Below, piece after piece: positions 10,816-24,277 of a stretch of 64,000 nucleotides of DNA. This DNA is from Channa striata (taxonomy: Eukaryota > Chordata > Actinopteri > Anabantiformes > Channidae), in contig CM065173.1 in NCBI GenBank assembly GCA_033026295.1, positions 14,570,517 to 14,634,516 of the forward strand, written 5' to 3'. Position numbers and translations under genes: made by a program. The notes below the pieces were generated by a model that worked only from the letters and a program-made list of their open reading frames with translations, was not told where the DNA came from and searched no databases. Every line of letters starts with the position of its first letter. The stretch's first letter is position 1.

Positions 10816-13800
10816 TGAAGATCAATTAATTTTTCAGGAAGCATTAGATATTCCTCATTTTAATTTTAAACTTTTACTTTTGTGCCAGAGGTTTCTTTTT
10901 TGCTTTGCAGCAAATGAGTTAGTTCACAATTTTCCACGGCACCTCAGCCCATTAGCTTTAACCTTAACTCAGGTCATCAGAACAAAGGCTCCGGGTTGTT
11001 TCCCCCTCTAAGTTTGACTTGTGGTAATCTTAGTAGTTTATAAAACATTCTTTCTCAAGATTAGATCAGCAAATTCTGTGTGTAAATATCTGATTAAAAA
11101 CTGGGATTTAAAAAAAGATTATTGTATATCTTGGTTAGATTATGCATAAACTGATTAGCCACAATATTACGACCCTGTGATGGTTTCAATATAAAAATAA
11201 TAAAGACTGATATATCAATATGGGTTAATCACCTATCAGCATCTTTGATTCTCATTTTTAATATTTACTGATCAAATTTGAATTTATAAAATTATTAATG
11301 TCTTCTTAGTGAAGTACTTCTACATTTGTGCTTTAAGTAAATGCAAACGATCTGCATAGTATGTTTACTTGAGTAAAAATTTTAAATGATATTTGTAATG
11401 CAGAAACTAGGCAAATATGCTCAGTGTTATCCAAGGGCTGAGTCATGTCAGCTGGGCTTCCTTCTTCATTTGTTTTTAGGCCCATACTTTTACTTTTACA
11501 CTTTTACCTGAGTATTGAGTTTGTGTACTTTCTCAATACTCTGTAACCAGTGCTACTGTGTATGTGTGTATATGGTATATCTGTAGGTATTATGCATTTC
11601 TATGAATGTTTTTTAGTGATTTGGGTCTTTTTTAACTCTAGTTTTTTGAAAAGTGCTAAGGTATATAAAGATTTACTTGCTTATTTCCTAATTTCTAGTC
11701 AGCAGCAGTAGTAATAGTTTAAAGACAGAGTTGGTGTACAACCACAAAAAACACTGAAACGTTTGCAGTGAAAATATTATTTATTAAGCAAAAAGTATTT
11801 TTTTCTGTGCTGCACTTTTGAAGCTTTGCTCCAAGGAACAGAGGTCACTCACACACACAACTATAATGACACAGATAGCAGTTTTTATTCAAAAGAGTTT
11901 GTTGCATCATCTTCTTCTGTCCTTCTGACGTAAACAAACTCCCTCCTGGGCAGTACAAGAATTCAACAAATTTGCAGACTTGAGTGGGTTCAAACTCAAT
12001 TGTTACCGTTAAAATTTGCACCAAATACTGTATGAAACAAGTATTAGAACATTTACATCAGAAACTACTGGCTCTAGTGTGTAAAAATCATGTTGAAATC
12101 ACGTTTTCAATTCAGCAACATTTTGAAGCTTGTAAATGCTTTAGGGTATAATTAAGCATTAGTGCAGTGTCATCTTTGATTCACACACGCACAATTATGG
12201 TGTCAATCATAAATGTTTGTTAACTTATATTTTTCTTCTGAAAAGATATGCCCGTATTATGTCCCTTCCGGGGCTCCGTACTTTATAGTGCTGTATACAT
12301 GTATATTTTTAAGTTTACTTATAGAGGTATGTGTGAAATTAAAACCGTATATTTGAATCTTTATTGGTAGTCTGTCACCACAGAAATGCTTGTTTTAATT
12401 ACAGAGGTTCCTGTACAGTAATATTGCTTCTGCAGAGAGCTAACGTCTAAGCCATGATTATTTCTCTTTATTTGTTTTGAGGATTTTCTATAAATCCCCC
12501 TGATGATTTAAAAATACATATCAAATGAGCAGAAAATTGCTCGTCCATGCCCCCTTCAAGTGGCTCATTTTTGATTGTAAAACAAATGAAAGGCTGTAGG
12601 CGTATTTCATATCTTTAAGGCCTTAAGTGATCTGAGCTGCACCACTGTGAGTAATCAGTCTGCTTCAGATTCAATTTAAAAGTAACTTTCTAAACTGTTT
12701 GTCTGACAATTCGTTTTATGTTCACTTATACATTTGTGCTATTTTTAATGGTCTCTCTACTTTTATTAGGTGCTCATTGCTGACCCTCGTTTTTTCCTAG
12801 TTCAATTCTCGATGTTTGTATCTAATATTTTTCATCATAGGACTGAAGTCTTGATGTTTTGTCCACTCTGTCCTCTTGTATCTGTGTCTTTGCTGTGGGC
12901 GAAGTTAAGAGGCTGCAATAAATTGGATGCAGCATGAATTTAGACAGTGCTGCTGCTCTATTTTTTCCAGTCCAGATATGTCTGAGTTAATTACGGTACA
13001 ACTGTCAGAAAGACCACTTTACTGGTCACTTGGTGCAGTGACATTGATGTTCTCTGTGTACCGAAAATTTTTAGCTTTCAAGGTTCAGTGCCCTGAATTT
13101 CAGCGGGATACCCTGATGTCCAGTTTGTGTCTCAATTTAGTGGGAAGATAGAAGAAAAGCTTTACTGCTGGTTTGTGTGTCTCAAGAGTTTCGTCCTCTC
13201 CTTCCCCTCTCTGTTACATTTAGACGCCGTCGCAGGGCTTTGATCTGACAAGAGTGAGACTCTGGCATTAGCCAAACAGGCCCCAGTTTACAACTTCAGA
13301 GTGATTTACACTCTGACATTGAGAAGTTAACATACCCTTGGAGAGTTAATCCTTAATGTTGTCGGGGTCAGTAAATAAACGAAAAAAGAAAAGCCTAAAT
13401 GAAGGAGTTTGCAGAAAAGCTCATTCGTGCTAATTATTTCCTTTCCACCCCTCCCTTGTTAAAAGCTTTCCCACCCCTCCAATCAATCGCCACTTTAGCA
13501 AGCAGGAAAGGAATGGAGGAAGTGCGAGCCTCATTAGCCTGATTGGGCCGATGTAGGAGATGGAAAGAGAGAGTGATGGAAGGAGTAAAAGAGAAAAGGA
13601 GTCAGCTTGATCATCAGCATTTGGCCCATCAGAGCTTCTGTCATCAAGGCAAGTGCCGTGTTAAAATGTGTTGGTTTGTTGTGCAGAGTTGTGGCACTTG
13701 ATGGGAGATGATCTGCTGATGGTACCGGGTCTGGATGTGAAACCAGTGATGGAGTTGAATCTGCCATTTTCGTGCTGTGAAATTAAAAATTGTCTTTATT

Positions 13801-16600
13801 TCTGGGGAAAAACAGAGGGAGAATGCCTTTTTTTAGGTGGATTTATTAAGAAATGGTGATGATAAAGAGAAGGTTTATTATTCTTCACACAAACTTTCTT
13901 ATCCATAGGCAAGATTTTGTGCATGTGTTTTTAGTAGCTGTGCTCAATGGCTGCCCTCATGGCATCATTGTCTGCCTAACAATGCAATGCAAGTGTGCGC
14001 TGAGGATTTTGTTGAATTTGCTTCCAGAATCTGCATGTACCAAGCTTCTGATTTATTATGACAGCAGCTTATTACGCAGTCAGCTCCTGAACTGCGAGAC
14101 CTCCAAGATGCACTCTGCAAGTGAAGAAGAGCTGATAAGCACAGTCCACCCGTGGGATTTCTGAGAACAGGAAAATTATATAAAAGTTTTTTATAAAACA
14201 TTTAATTTAGCTGTGATTCAACTCGACATGAGAAAAAACATTTTGTTAGACTATCACTCATAAAATTATTAAAATTACAATATCTAAATCACGAATAAGG
14301 AGGTGACACACACATTTAAGGAATTTAAAAGTACAACAAATGATATAGTAAATTAAAAAAAATGACCCAATAAGCATTTGAATATCTTAACAATATTTTA
14401 AAAATACGGTTGCAGCATGGACAGATTTTATGGTTCACTAATGATAAATTACCATTTGTGTTACAGTAATCTTACATGTGTATTGTTTTTTTATTAATAA
14501 CAGCCTAGTGCTTAGTTTGAAAGATACCCAGCATGCTAGACTTTATGGTTGACTGGATGTGATTGGGGCAGTTCATTTTGTTATAAAGAAATTCTTCAGA
14601 TGTTTGACAGTGTGACAAGAATGTGCAGATTGTGAAGCAGCCAGCTGCCAAACTTGTGTCTTTTTCTGTGTAGGGCAGAGTTTAATTTTCTGTTCTGTCT
14701 CACTTAATGCACTCCTTAGTATAGCTGTAATCGTTTGGATTCCCAGTTCTTTATGACAATAATAGTGAACCGCCTGGCCTTTTTTCAAATATTGGTTTTA
14801 GTGCCAGACAAGTAATCAGCCCGGCAGTAAGGCTTTGGCTGTGCATCCAAAGTCTTCGTCTCCTTGGGTGCTCAGGTTGAATACTTGAGTAGTAAAAAAA
14901 AACACAAAAAAGATGCTTAAGTAAGACCAGATGAATGGCTTTTTTAATGAGTTTATCAAGCTTTAATGATTGATGTGTTTCGTTTAGACTTGTGACATTC
15001 GAATTCAACCCTATTTCACTGAACCAGCTGTGCAAATAATTTTGACTTGAGCTCAGACACACAGAATGAAATGAGAAAAAATTAGATATGGAAATTAAAA
15101 GCACATTGAGGGAAGATTATCCTCATTGTAGGCAGTGTTATTTGAATAATAAAGTATAATGCAGCCTGACAATAAGCTTTCATTTTCTCTCATCTTTATA
15201 ATCACAGCTTACTGAACAAAGTACAAAGGATGTATCATTGTAACCTAAAAAATGGGCTTTAAACCCACCCTGACTCCTCGTCCCCTCTTTCTACCAGCAA
15301 ATACAAGGGGCCCTCATTGTCTGCTCACATGTCTTCATCACAGACGATGCTTTTGTCACATAATCACATACACAGACAGGCAGAGAGTACAGGGAGTACA
15401 CACAGCACACAATTACCATCTTGTAATTGCGATCTGTCAGGCGTTGTTGTGAAGTGGTGCCCGATGCACATGCTGTTGGCCCTGCTACATTATCAGAGCT
15501 TAGGAAATGACAAGACTATTTATAGGAGCTATTTATCCACTTATCTTGTTGTTGCCTTTGTCCACCGGTAGAGCGGGCAGCCCTGGTTAGACAGACAGGT
15601 TGATCAGTTGATGCATCAGCTTGAAGATCACAGGACGTGCTCTGAAAGTGGAGCATGGTGGATTTGGTTGCATGGCCTCAGAGCTCAAACTTGAAAGACA
15701 GTGACAGTATGTACTATATATTTCACTGTCACTAATTTACTTAATCTGTTCCAATTGTGCAATTTTTTTAAATTTAGGCAATAAATCTACACTTGTTTTT
15801 AATGATTGAAACGTGTTTTGAGCATCAAGGCTTTCTTCGATCAGGTTGATGTTTGTTTCCCGATATGTATGAGGTGAACTGAACGCATGCTGCATGTTTG
15901 CCTTTCATAAAAAATGTCAAGGACTCTACAGTGCATTGAGATACAAAGAGCACCTCAATTACAATGATGTCAAGCAGTGAAGCGATTTATTACACCCTTT
16001 ACTTATTGTGTCTCCTACAAGATCAACAGCGTGATGGGTTCTTGGTCTGCATGTGTTCGAGCCAGCTTGTGGTTTGTGTGGTTAATCTTTGCACATTATT
16101 GTGTGGGTGTGTGTGTACAGTGAAAGAGTCTGCCTCAAGATTTTTCTGAAATGCTAAATTTCATGTAATTTAAGAGATACTCACAATTGTGTCCCGTTGA
16201 TTTTGGAAATTTCCATAAAGCCAATAATTTCTGACTTCTCCACATGTCTAACTCAGCCTCCGGACCATTTGTTCTTTCTGAGCACAAAACTTTAAAAATG
16301 GGCCAGAAAAATATAAATGTATGTAGGAGGGTGGTGACTCTTCTAAAACAACTGAGCTCTGCTTTGCTGGTGGATCATGTGCTTTCATTGAATGTAGTGC
16401 CAAGTGCCAACTACACCTTGAACAATAGAGGATTTTTTTTATATAGTTTGTTGTAAGAGTGCATATTATTGATTTTAGATATGATTATATTCATATCCAT
16501 AGAGACTGGGGCTGCAGCTAATGATTTTTATTTTTAGTTGGACACAAACTTCTTGGAGCCCAGTGAGACAAAGTTGTTTGTTTTATCCAAACAATAGTTC
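10816..16600. other. Intronic sequence, mostly unique-looking
   Basis: No gene is supported. A short fragment near 11150-11230 ('actgattagccacaatattacgacc') resembles the end of a fish Tc1/mariner-type element. About 13.2-13.6 kb is less AT-rich and could be conserved non-coding DNA. The remainder shows nothing recognisable. Confidence 0.55.
11148..11230 (+). mobile_element. Possible Tc1/mariner-type terminal fragment
   Basis: 'aactgattagccacaatattacgaccctgtgatgg' resembles the left end of a common teleost Tc1/mariner-like family, whose ends read 'actgattagccacaacattaa.accac'. Only this short piece is visible and no transposase follows it. Confidence 0.4.
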
Positions 16601-16619
16601 TAATTTACTGGCATTCAGT

Positions 16620-16850
16620 ATATTTTCTCATATTCGTTCATTCATTCCGGCCGTCATATGGCGAGAGGTGGGTAGCCTGGAAAGGTTGTCAGTCTTCCTC
16701 AGGGCCAACACAGAATGACATACAAACAGACATACATTCATCACCAATTACCCGAACATGCACATCTTTGGACTGTGGGAGGAAACCCACGCAAAGCACG
16801 GAGAGAACATGCAAACACCAGACAGAAAGACCACGGTCACCCAGGGAATA
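16620..16850 (-). mobile_element. L2/Maui-like LINE 3' end fragment, antisense
   Basis: Reading on the plus strand, the block has 'ggtgggtagcctggaaaggttgtcagtc', 'cctcagggccaacacagaatgacatacaaacagacatacattcatcaccaatta' and 'catgcacatctttggactgtgggaggaaacccacgcaaagcacggagagaacatgcaaac'. This is the reverse complement of the LINE tail described at 780-1065. The copy is truncated and diverged. Confidence 0.78.
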
Positions 16851-17384
16851 GTATCATTTTACAAATAAATTTAAAATTAAAAAAAGCTGATAATATCTTT
16901 TAATAGATTCATTGACTAGATGTTTTACTATTGCTGGGGACGTTGATGTTAATGGTCAGGCTTACAGCACCCTGACTTGTTATTTTGTTCATGGGTTTTT
17001 TAATAAGGCCTACAGTGAAATACTGCGGATCAGGATTTGGCTTCACACAGAAAACAGAATTTGTTAGTAGGAGGCGTTCATTGTTGGTTTTGGTATGATT
17101 ATGAGATTTTTTGACTTTATGAAAAACATAGAATTCCAGCAGCCTTATTTGTTGTTTGTTCTTGTTACAGAAAAGCGTGACTTTGAAAAACCAGTTCCTG
17201 CTTTTCAGTGTACCATTAATGTTGCCAGGTACATACAGAATAGATTTTAAAAGCTCATGCTATTTTACAAATTACTTTGTGATTCCATACTTATTTATAG
17301 ATTAATTTATCAAAATGCATTTCATCCTCCTAAAAATTATAGAGGAGGAGTGCTCTCAGATGCTGCACACAGATAAAACCCGAT

Positions 17385-17716
17385 GAGCTAAATTGTGGCC
17401 AACTCTGGCCACATTCAAGTCAAAGTTAAAACTCTGCTCCTCTCGTGTCCCTTTTATGGGATCTTTTTCCTACTGCACTTTTTTTTATTATTACGTTTGG
17501 GGCAACTTTTAACTTATTACTGCACTTAAAATGCTATAACAGTGTTTCTATAATTTGTATTTTATTTTATGTGTTTGAAATTCTGTTTTAATTGATTTTA
17601 TTGTGGTTTTTATTGCCTATTGTTCTTCAATGCTGTTCTAATGGTTTTCTTTACCTATGTAAATTGCCGGTGTGTTTGAAATGTGCTGCCTAAATAAAGC
17701 TGCTGTGCCTCGTCTA
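17385..17716 (+). mobile_element. LINE/SINE-like 3' tail ending in '...AATAAAGCTGCTGTGCC'
   Basis: The segment 'gttaaaactctgctcctctcgtgtccc', a T-rich middle and the close 'gtgtgtttgaaatgtgctgcctaaataaagctgctgtgcc' resemble a 3' tail dispersed widely in teleosts ('tgaaatgtgctatataaataaagctgcc'). That tail is carried by non-LTR retroelements. I cannot assign the exact family. Confidence 0.55.
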
Positions 17717-19540
17717 AAATCAACTTGCTTCTCAATTTACAGTAGATTAAGGATTTTGATTAATGCTGAGAAAATAATGAAATTTTGCTAAATATTTGTT
17801 TTGATGTTTTTCATTTATTTTTTCAGCTTTGAGTCAGGCTGTTACCTTTAAATGAATGAAATGTCCTGGCAGCTTGTTGTGTGTGTGCTCAACCACTGCT
17901 ACGATCACAATCTACTCTGTGGCATTTTCAACTAAGTCATGAATAATTTACTGTGCTCCTGGAATTCATTTATTTTTTGGCTGCGATGTGTCTGCCTCCA
18001 CTGAAGAAAGGCTGAAAGTCAGTACTCCAGAGAAATCACAAGTTGCCATAACTACAAGTACTGAGGTCTGTGTGCAGACCAGAGTGTAGCCCCACAGAGG
18101 TGGGCAGTAAGCCGACCACGAGTTAAGGCTGAGAGCTCTGGAAGATCACATCCAGCCAGAAGCTCAGCACCTGAAGAACCCCGAAGTCAATGCTGTTTCT
18201 CTTCACAGTTAGCTCGTGCAGAGTAGGCAGGAGATGAAACTGAATTCCTGATAGTTTATTGTGAGGAAAAATAATCACTTATTTCAGACATCACACACGA
18301 TGAAGGAAATAGCCTAATGAATGTCTTTTAATTCTCTTCAGTTATAGATGCTTCTGTCCCGTTTTTAAAGAGCCAGGGATACACAGGCTCATAACGAGGC
18401 TAATTTAAAAGATAAAAAACACAGGGCTGGGGAAATGAATAGAGGATAACTTCAGTACAAGGGCAATGTGATTATCTTTTTGTACATGCTTTCAGTGTGG
18501 TTGTGGCAGAACTTGTCTTGTTTTTTTTTCCCCTTGTCACTAGAGGCGTCTTACAGTGGCACCAAAGTGGCTCTCTGATAGACAGCCAAATTCATACAGT
18601 TGGTGTTGTTATAATCCCCCGGGGGCTGGCTTAGTTTGCTCTCTGCCTTGTTTATTCCAGTGATGCCTTTCCTACCCATTTCTACAAAGGAACCCAGACC
18701 ACTGTGGCTTAATGTTTTGTTGTTGTTGTTGGATCACTTCACACCTCTGAAATATTTCACTAGTTTCATACAGTGTTTCTGTGTGAGGAGAAATGTGTCA
18801 TTGTTTGTTATCCAGCTCCATTGTGGTCCTTTGAGACTTCCTGTCCCCCCCGTCACTCAAAGGTGTGCATGTGTGTGTGTCTGAAAACAATGACTTTAAA
18901 AGTTAATATAAAATTCATGTTTTGTTTTTTCAGTTGGATTTACAGCTATGAAGGAGATTTGGGCTAGATGATTCTAAATCCACACGTTTGTGGAGTATTG
19001 TTTCAAGTTGTAGCAGTGCTTTGTTTGTCTGTGTGAAACTTTTGTTCATCCATTTTTGTGGACTTTCAAACGAGTCAATTTTTGAGCCCCCATGTTTGTA
19101 TATTGCATCTGTTTGTGTCTTTTTCTTTCTTCCTTTTCTTTCTGTCTGAAAGAAAACATGGATTTGTGTTCACTTAAGTCTAAAAACACGGTATTATTTG
19201 AAACATCTGCTGTTTATTGTGCATAGCTGTAGAAATGTATTGAAAGAGGCTTCAGAAATGATTCCAAACTATTCGCTTTTTGCATGGTATATTTTACTAA
19301 AGACTTCATCATTCTTGCCTATCTTAGAATTTAATTTATTTTGGCTTGATTGGTGAGTTGTTGAACGTAATTTCATAAAACTAATACCTGAAGGGCTGAG
19401 GAGCTTTAAAAGAGCGGGGAGGTCTAAACGGAGTGGAGGGGGCTGATTTTGAGTCTCATGCTAGTGCTAATCTGATTCCTAAAATTAAAATATTGTAGCC
19501 TTAAATTTAAAATTAATAGCATTCTGAATTTTCCCAAACA
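17717..19540. other. Intronic sequence without recognised genes
   Basis: The block is mixed-composition, unique-looking DNA with short T-runs. No coding, RNA or repeat feature could be supported. Confidence 0.5.
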
Positions 19541-19544
19541 ATCT

Positions 19545-20928
19545 ACATTGAAATCTAACCCATAATGACAAAGTGGAAAAACTGTTAATATATTCCTAAA
19601 AGATATAAAATAGTAATCTCACATTTACAGAAATATTCAGACACTACAAATTGCGGTCAGGTGCATCCTGTTTGCTTTGATTGTTCTGTGGGGTGATTGT
19701 TTTTAAGTCCATCTGTGCCAAATTAAAATGACTGGATAAAGTTTAGGAAGGCAGACATCTGTGTCCATAATTTCACATTTCTCGCATTGCCTGTCAATAA
19801 AAACCAACAAACAAAAATCATACGTTATAAAACGCTTAGATGTCATCCAGACACAATTGATCATACACATTTTGCAGGGCTTCATGTTTGCTTTGCACAG
19901 TGATTATACTTGTTACCAACTGCAGTTACTTAACACTAAGACATTTCATCAAAACTAAACATACAATGTTAATATCGGGCTTCATTAGCTTTTACCTTTA
20001 GCTAGCTAAACAGCATCAATTGCCTTGGTATTGATCATACTGATCATAACTAATAAATGATGCATCACCTTTTATCTTTACAACAACACTTTACTTAGTC
20101 TTTTAGAGTTAGTCGTGATAAGCGCCCCACCCTTAGCTCCTAAAGCAGTTTGTGGTTGCAGACCAGCAAAGAGTTGTTTTCCTGGCCCAGGTCTGTCCTT
20201 GTACCGTTGAAATGTAACAGAATGGTTTTAAAGTAGGCACTGGCTGCATACCAGCCCTGGAACCGGCTCCACAGAAAAGAGGTAAAGGTAACACTTCACT
20301 GATCAGACCTTAATGGCAGAATGGTTGGACGGAAACCACAGCTTGTTTGGAGTCTGTCAAACAACATTTTAAAAGACTACCAGAGCATGAGGACAAAGAT
20401 TCTATGGTCTGGAAAAAAAAAGCTATTTGGGCAGATCTCCAAGCAGTGTGTCTGGCACAAGACAGTGCTCATCATCTGCTAATATCTACAGTGAAACATG
20501 GTGGTGTTTTAACTGCAGGTAAAGAAACGATGAGTGCATCCAAACACAGAAAGTCCTTTTGAGAAAACCCGTTCTGCAGTGGATAGGATGACGGTTCAGA
20601 GTCAAGAATGGCAATGGCATGGAGCATAAACCCCCACAGAACATTTGTGGAGAGACCTGAAGATAGCAGTTGCTTCCCATCCTTCTTCCTATCCAATGGA
20701 GCTTAAGAGGATGTATGAGCAATAATGTAAAAATACTGCCAAAATCCAGGGTAGAGAATCTTTCCCAAAATAACTGCTTCGAAGGAGGCTTTTAAACAAC
20801 ACTGAAGTCAAGGTCTGAATACTTCTGAAAAGTAGAGATTTCTGTTATTGGTCATTGATTTATTAAATTTGCAGTAAACTAAACACATTGACACTTTGTT
20901 TTTCTGTAATATTATGTGATTAATGGGC
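19545..20928 (+). mobile_element. Degraded Tc1-like DNA transposon, copy 1
   Basis: The left end carries 'cccataatgacaaagtgg' and 'cacatttacagaaatattcagacac', followed by 'caggtgcatcctgtttgctttgattg' (up to about 19735). These are hallmarks of the abundant fish Tc1-like family. From 20296 the transposase gene is recognisable: 'gatcagaccttaatggcagaatggttggacggaaaccac', then 'gattctatggtctgg', then TVKHGG (about 20489-20506), then 'tgtggagagacctgaagatagc' and 'tgcttcccatcc..ttcctatccaatggagcttaagagg'. The right end has 'ggtctgaatacttctg' and 'cattgacactttgtttttctgtaat', the inverted copy of the left end. The 5' half of the transposase is absent or replaced (about 19740-20295). Stops and indels show that it is dead. 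Confidence 0.88.
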
Positions 20929-22240
20929 AAACTGCACTTTAATTCATTTATAATTAAACCTACAACAGAGTGCAGAGTGTACAAGGCTCTTAATGCTTTC
21001 TGAAGTGACTATGAATGTATGCATGCATTTCTCCACATGCAAACATTTAGAAAAATAAATGACCATTTGCTAAAGAAGCTGCTATAATGCATGCAAATGC
21101 TCAAAGACGCCTTGCTGTGCGATACAGCTTTACATCACTTTTTAAAAATGACGTGTTGGAAGAAATTCTGAGCATGGAGTTTATAATGCAGCTGAACATT
21201 TTATTCCACATCGATGAGTTGAGCTCATTTGTTAAACAAATAGAGACCAAGTCTTCAAAAATGCAGGCACTGAAACTAAGGACTCCTCTTTGTTTGTCTA
21301 TGTGTAACATGTTTGATATCTTGAACATGTTTTAGTTATTAATACAAGCATCTTTCTTGCAGATGATTTGGAAAAACGTAGATTTCTTAGAAACTTCTTA
21401 AAGGAAGCATGTGGGAAAGATCCACTCTGGTCCCATTTTTTTAAACTGAACAGATATGCTCTTGTGTCGCTGAGTATACATCGTTTTGTTGAGTGTAGTG
21501 TGTGTTAGAATAATTAAGCTTGAGAGCTAGATGCTAGATAATGGACTGTGACAGTGAAGGCCTCCATAATCACTGATGGGAACTCGGGGCATTGTTGTTA
21601 AGAGCACAGACATGGAGGTACAGCGGCACTAGATTTACAGTATGCATTGGCACACACACATATAATCACAGATCCTTTAGATAAATATTCATAGGAGCTT
21701 AGTTCGCTGGCAGTTTCCCTCTTAGATGGAGACAGCCCACATGCAAACAATATACAACAAACCAGTATATGCAGTGTATGAATCTCTCTTCACAAACACA
21801 CATCACAAGCAGTTACTCCAAGATGGACACTTATACACTCCTCTGTTCATTATATTGATCCATGCCTACACAAGCATTAGCACTTAGAATCACAGACAAC
21901 TCTTCGCCCTAATATAGGAGCACAGAGCATAAACACACTCACACACTGTTTCTTATGTCACTTAGTAAAACTTGCCAGCACATGGTACACTTTTCAAGAT
22001 ATAAACACATGTGTCTGCTTTTGCCTGAAAGATTGTTCCAAACTGAATCGGAGCGCGTAGCAGCTGATGAATTCATTCACTGTGTATGATTTAACGAGGT
22101 CCGCTCCGTCTTGTCATAAATCATGTTAATAATCTCAGCTTCCCATTGATTTTTTTTTAAGACAACCCAGTGCATTATTTGATAGATCCATTCTTTGTTT
22201 CTGATTTAATGAACCCCACACAGACACACAGAGAACTCAT
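20929..22240. other. Intronic sequence downstream of flrt1 (minus-strand sense)
   Basis: No gene was recognised. Around 21.5-22.0 kb there are scattered short CA-rich stretches ('cacacacatataatcacag', 'acacactcacacactg'). Confidence 0.5.
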
Positions 22241-22266
22241 GAAACTGCCTTTTTCTTTTAGAAGTC

Positions 22267-22272
22267 TTTATT
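22267..22272 (-). terminator. flrt1: Candidate flrt1 polyadenylation signal AATAAA
   Basis: A canonical hexamer is read on the minus strand. It has a GU-rich downstream element at plus 22216-22234. It is the most complete poly(A) arrangement found downstream of the flrt1 stop; use of the site is unproven. Confidence 0.45.
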
Positions 22273-22744
22273 CATCTGCGTAGAAAAAAAGACGACAGAC
22301 CTATAAATGGAACAGCATTTTTCACCCATTTTTATGTTTATACATAAGAGCGTTTTAATTACCACATCCGATGGTGACAATTTTAAAGGAAAAGGATTTC
22401 TACACAGAATAGAAGGAAGCATCAGTGCTCAAAAATAATCATAAAAAAAGAAAAAACAAACAAATGCATACAAAAAGTAAAAATTCACTCCGGAGCTTCT
22501 CCAATATTACTGGCGCACAGTAACACAGGCTGCAAAACAGAAAGAGAGCTACGAAAAGTATGAATAGCTTTCAACACTTACAGACTCTACCCCTCTACGG
22601 CCTTACTCTGTTTTCCTCTCTCAAGCATCTCCTCTTCCTCTTTTAATCTCTGGCTGTTTGTTAGTGTTCTCCTTTGAAGTTTCTCCTCTTTTAAAGTATA
22701 TTAGTGGGGTTGCTGAGATGCAGTCAGAAAGCAGGTGCTGTGTT

Positions 22745-22776
<32 letters not shown>
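22745..22776. repeat. (GT)n microsatellite
   Basis: An uninterrupted dinucleotide run of about 16 units lies inside the probable flrt1 3' UTR. Confidence 0.9.
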
Positions 22777-24248
22777 GAACTGCACAGTGTAGCGGTCAGA
22801 CTCAAATCCCTGTTAACAGAACTATGTCCACACTCTACGAAGGCCTATAAAACTGGACGACCTGAGTGAACGTATGTACTTTACCTCCCAATGCACATTG
22901 GCGATTAATTTAATTAATTATTTTTTTAAATTTTTTTTGTTGATTGGCATTTGATTTTAACTTAAAATACCATCTTGTAGTTTGCCAGTTGTTTTATTTA
23001 TCAGTGAATCATTTGGTATTAAAATGTCAGGCTGTTTTAAAAAAATATTTTAGAATTTCCTGCCCTGGTTCCTTACATGTCTTTTATAGTAAAATAAAAT
23101 ATTTTCACTTTACAATCAAATAAGACTAAGACACGCAGGCAAATACTCTAAATTAGGGATCTGAAACATCGACAAATTATGGCATTTTTTGCCTAGAAAA
23201 TGACTTAACTGATTTTAATAGTTGATATTTCTGCCGATTGGTTTAACTTACTGATAATTTTGGCATCTTGTGTTTTGCCATATTGTTTGATTTACTGGAT
23301 TATCCAAGTGTTCTGCAGGCACTATATCATAACATATGAACATTTCAATATAAACAACTGTGACAAATACATACTACCCATTACATCCCATTACTGCCTT
23401 TAAATATTGGCATGTAAGTTACAACTTAAAAAAAAAAGATCGAAAAGGTACAGCTTAGTGTTATGAGTAAATTTTAGTTTATAACCAAATTAGTTCTGAC
23501 ATTCTCTAAAATTATTACCTGGTAAATGTACTTTCATTTAAATGATTTCAACTGGCTTCTAGAAGATAACTATTTACTATTACAAGATCTATAATTAGAG
23601 TTTTTTTAGATATTCATTTGCAAATGTCATTTAATAATGAGACCAGGCCACAAAAACTGGGTACATGCAATATTTTATATATATTCTGAGAGGGACATTT
23701 TTTGGTCCTGTGGTCTTGGCAATCATTTGGCATTTTTCTCTGATTGTCCTACCTATCGTCCTCTTGTTGTCTTATTAACGTTGTGAAATAATGAGATGTG
23801 GCATGTAAATGTGACTATGTTAATGGCGATACATGATGTGTAAGGTGGAGAGTAACTACCAAAAAATAACTGAATACATTAGTGTGTATTAAAAGGAAGT
23901 GTGCAGTCTGTTATCACTTAAGTATTTGCAGAGTGCAGTAGTGGGTTTTACACTGTGGGTAAAACTTGAGCCATTTTTAGGATGATGACAATGTCACATT
24001 ATTCCAGTTATCACCCCTCTTCTTTACCCCGCCTGTACTTTCCTCAGTCCCCCATCTTCTTTTTCTTTTGTCTGCTTTCTTTTACCTCCTGCCGCTGCAT
24101 TTGTCACATGCCCTTTTTCTTCATATCTTCCTTTTTTCTCCTCCTTTTCTATCCTCGCTCTCCGCTTAAGCCAGCACACCTCTCCCAGCTTCTCCATCGC
24201 CAAAACAGCACCCCCTCTCTCTTGTTGTCTTTTTTTATGCTCTCCCCC

Positions 24249-24277
24249 TCCATCCATCTATCCATCCATCCATCCCC
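24249..24277. repeat. (CCAT)n tetranucleotide repeat in a pyrimidine-rich tract
   Basis: 'ccatccatctatccatccatccatcc' sits within a long C/T-rich stretch (about 24010-24300). The stretch produces spurious open frames on both strands. Confidence 0.85.
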
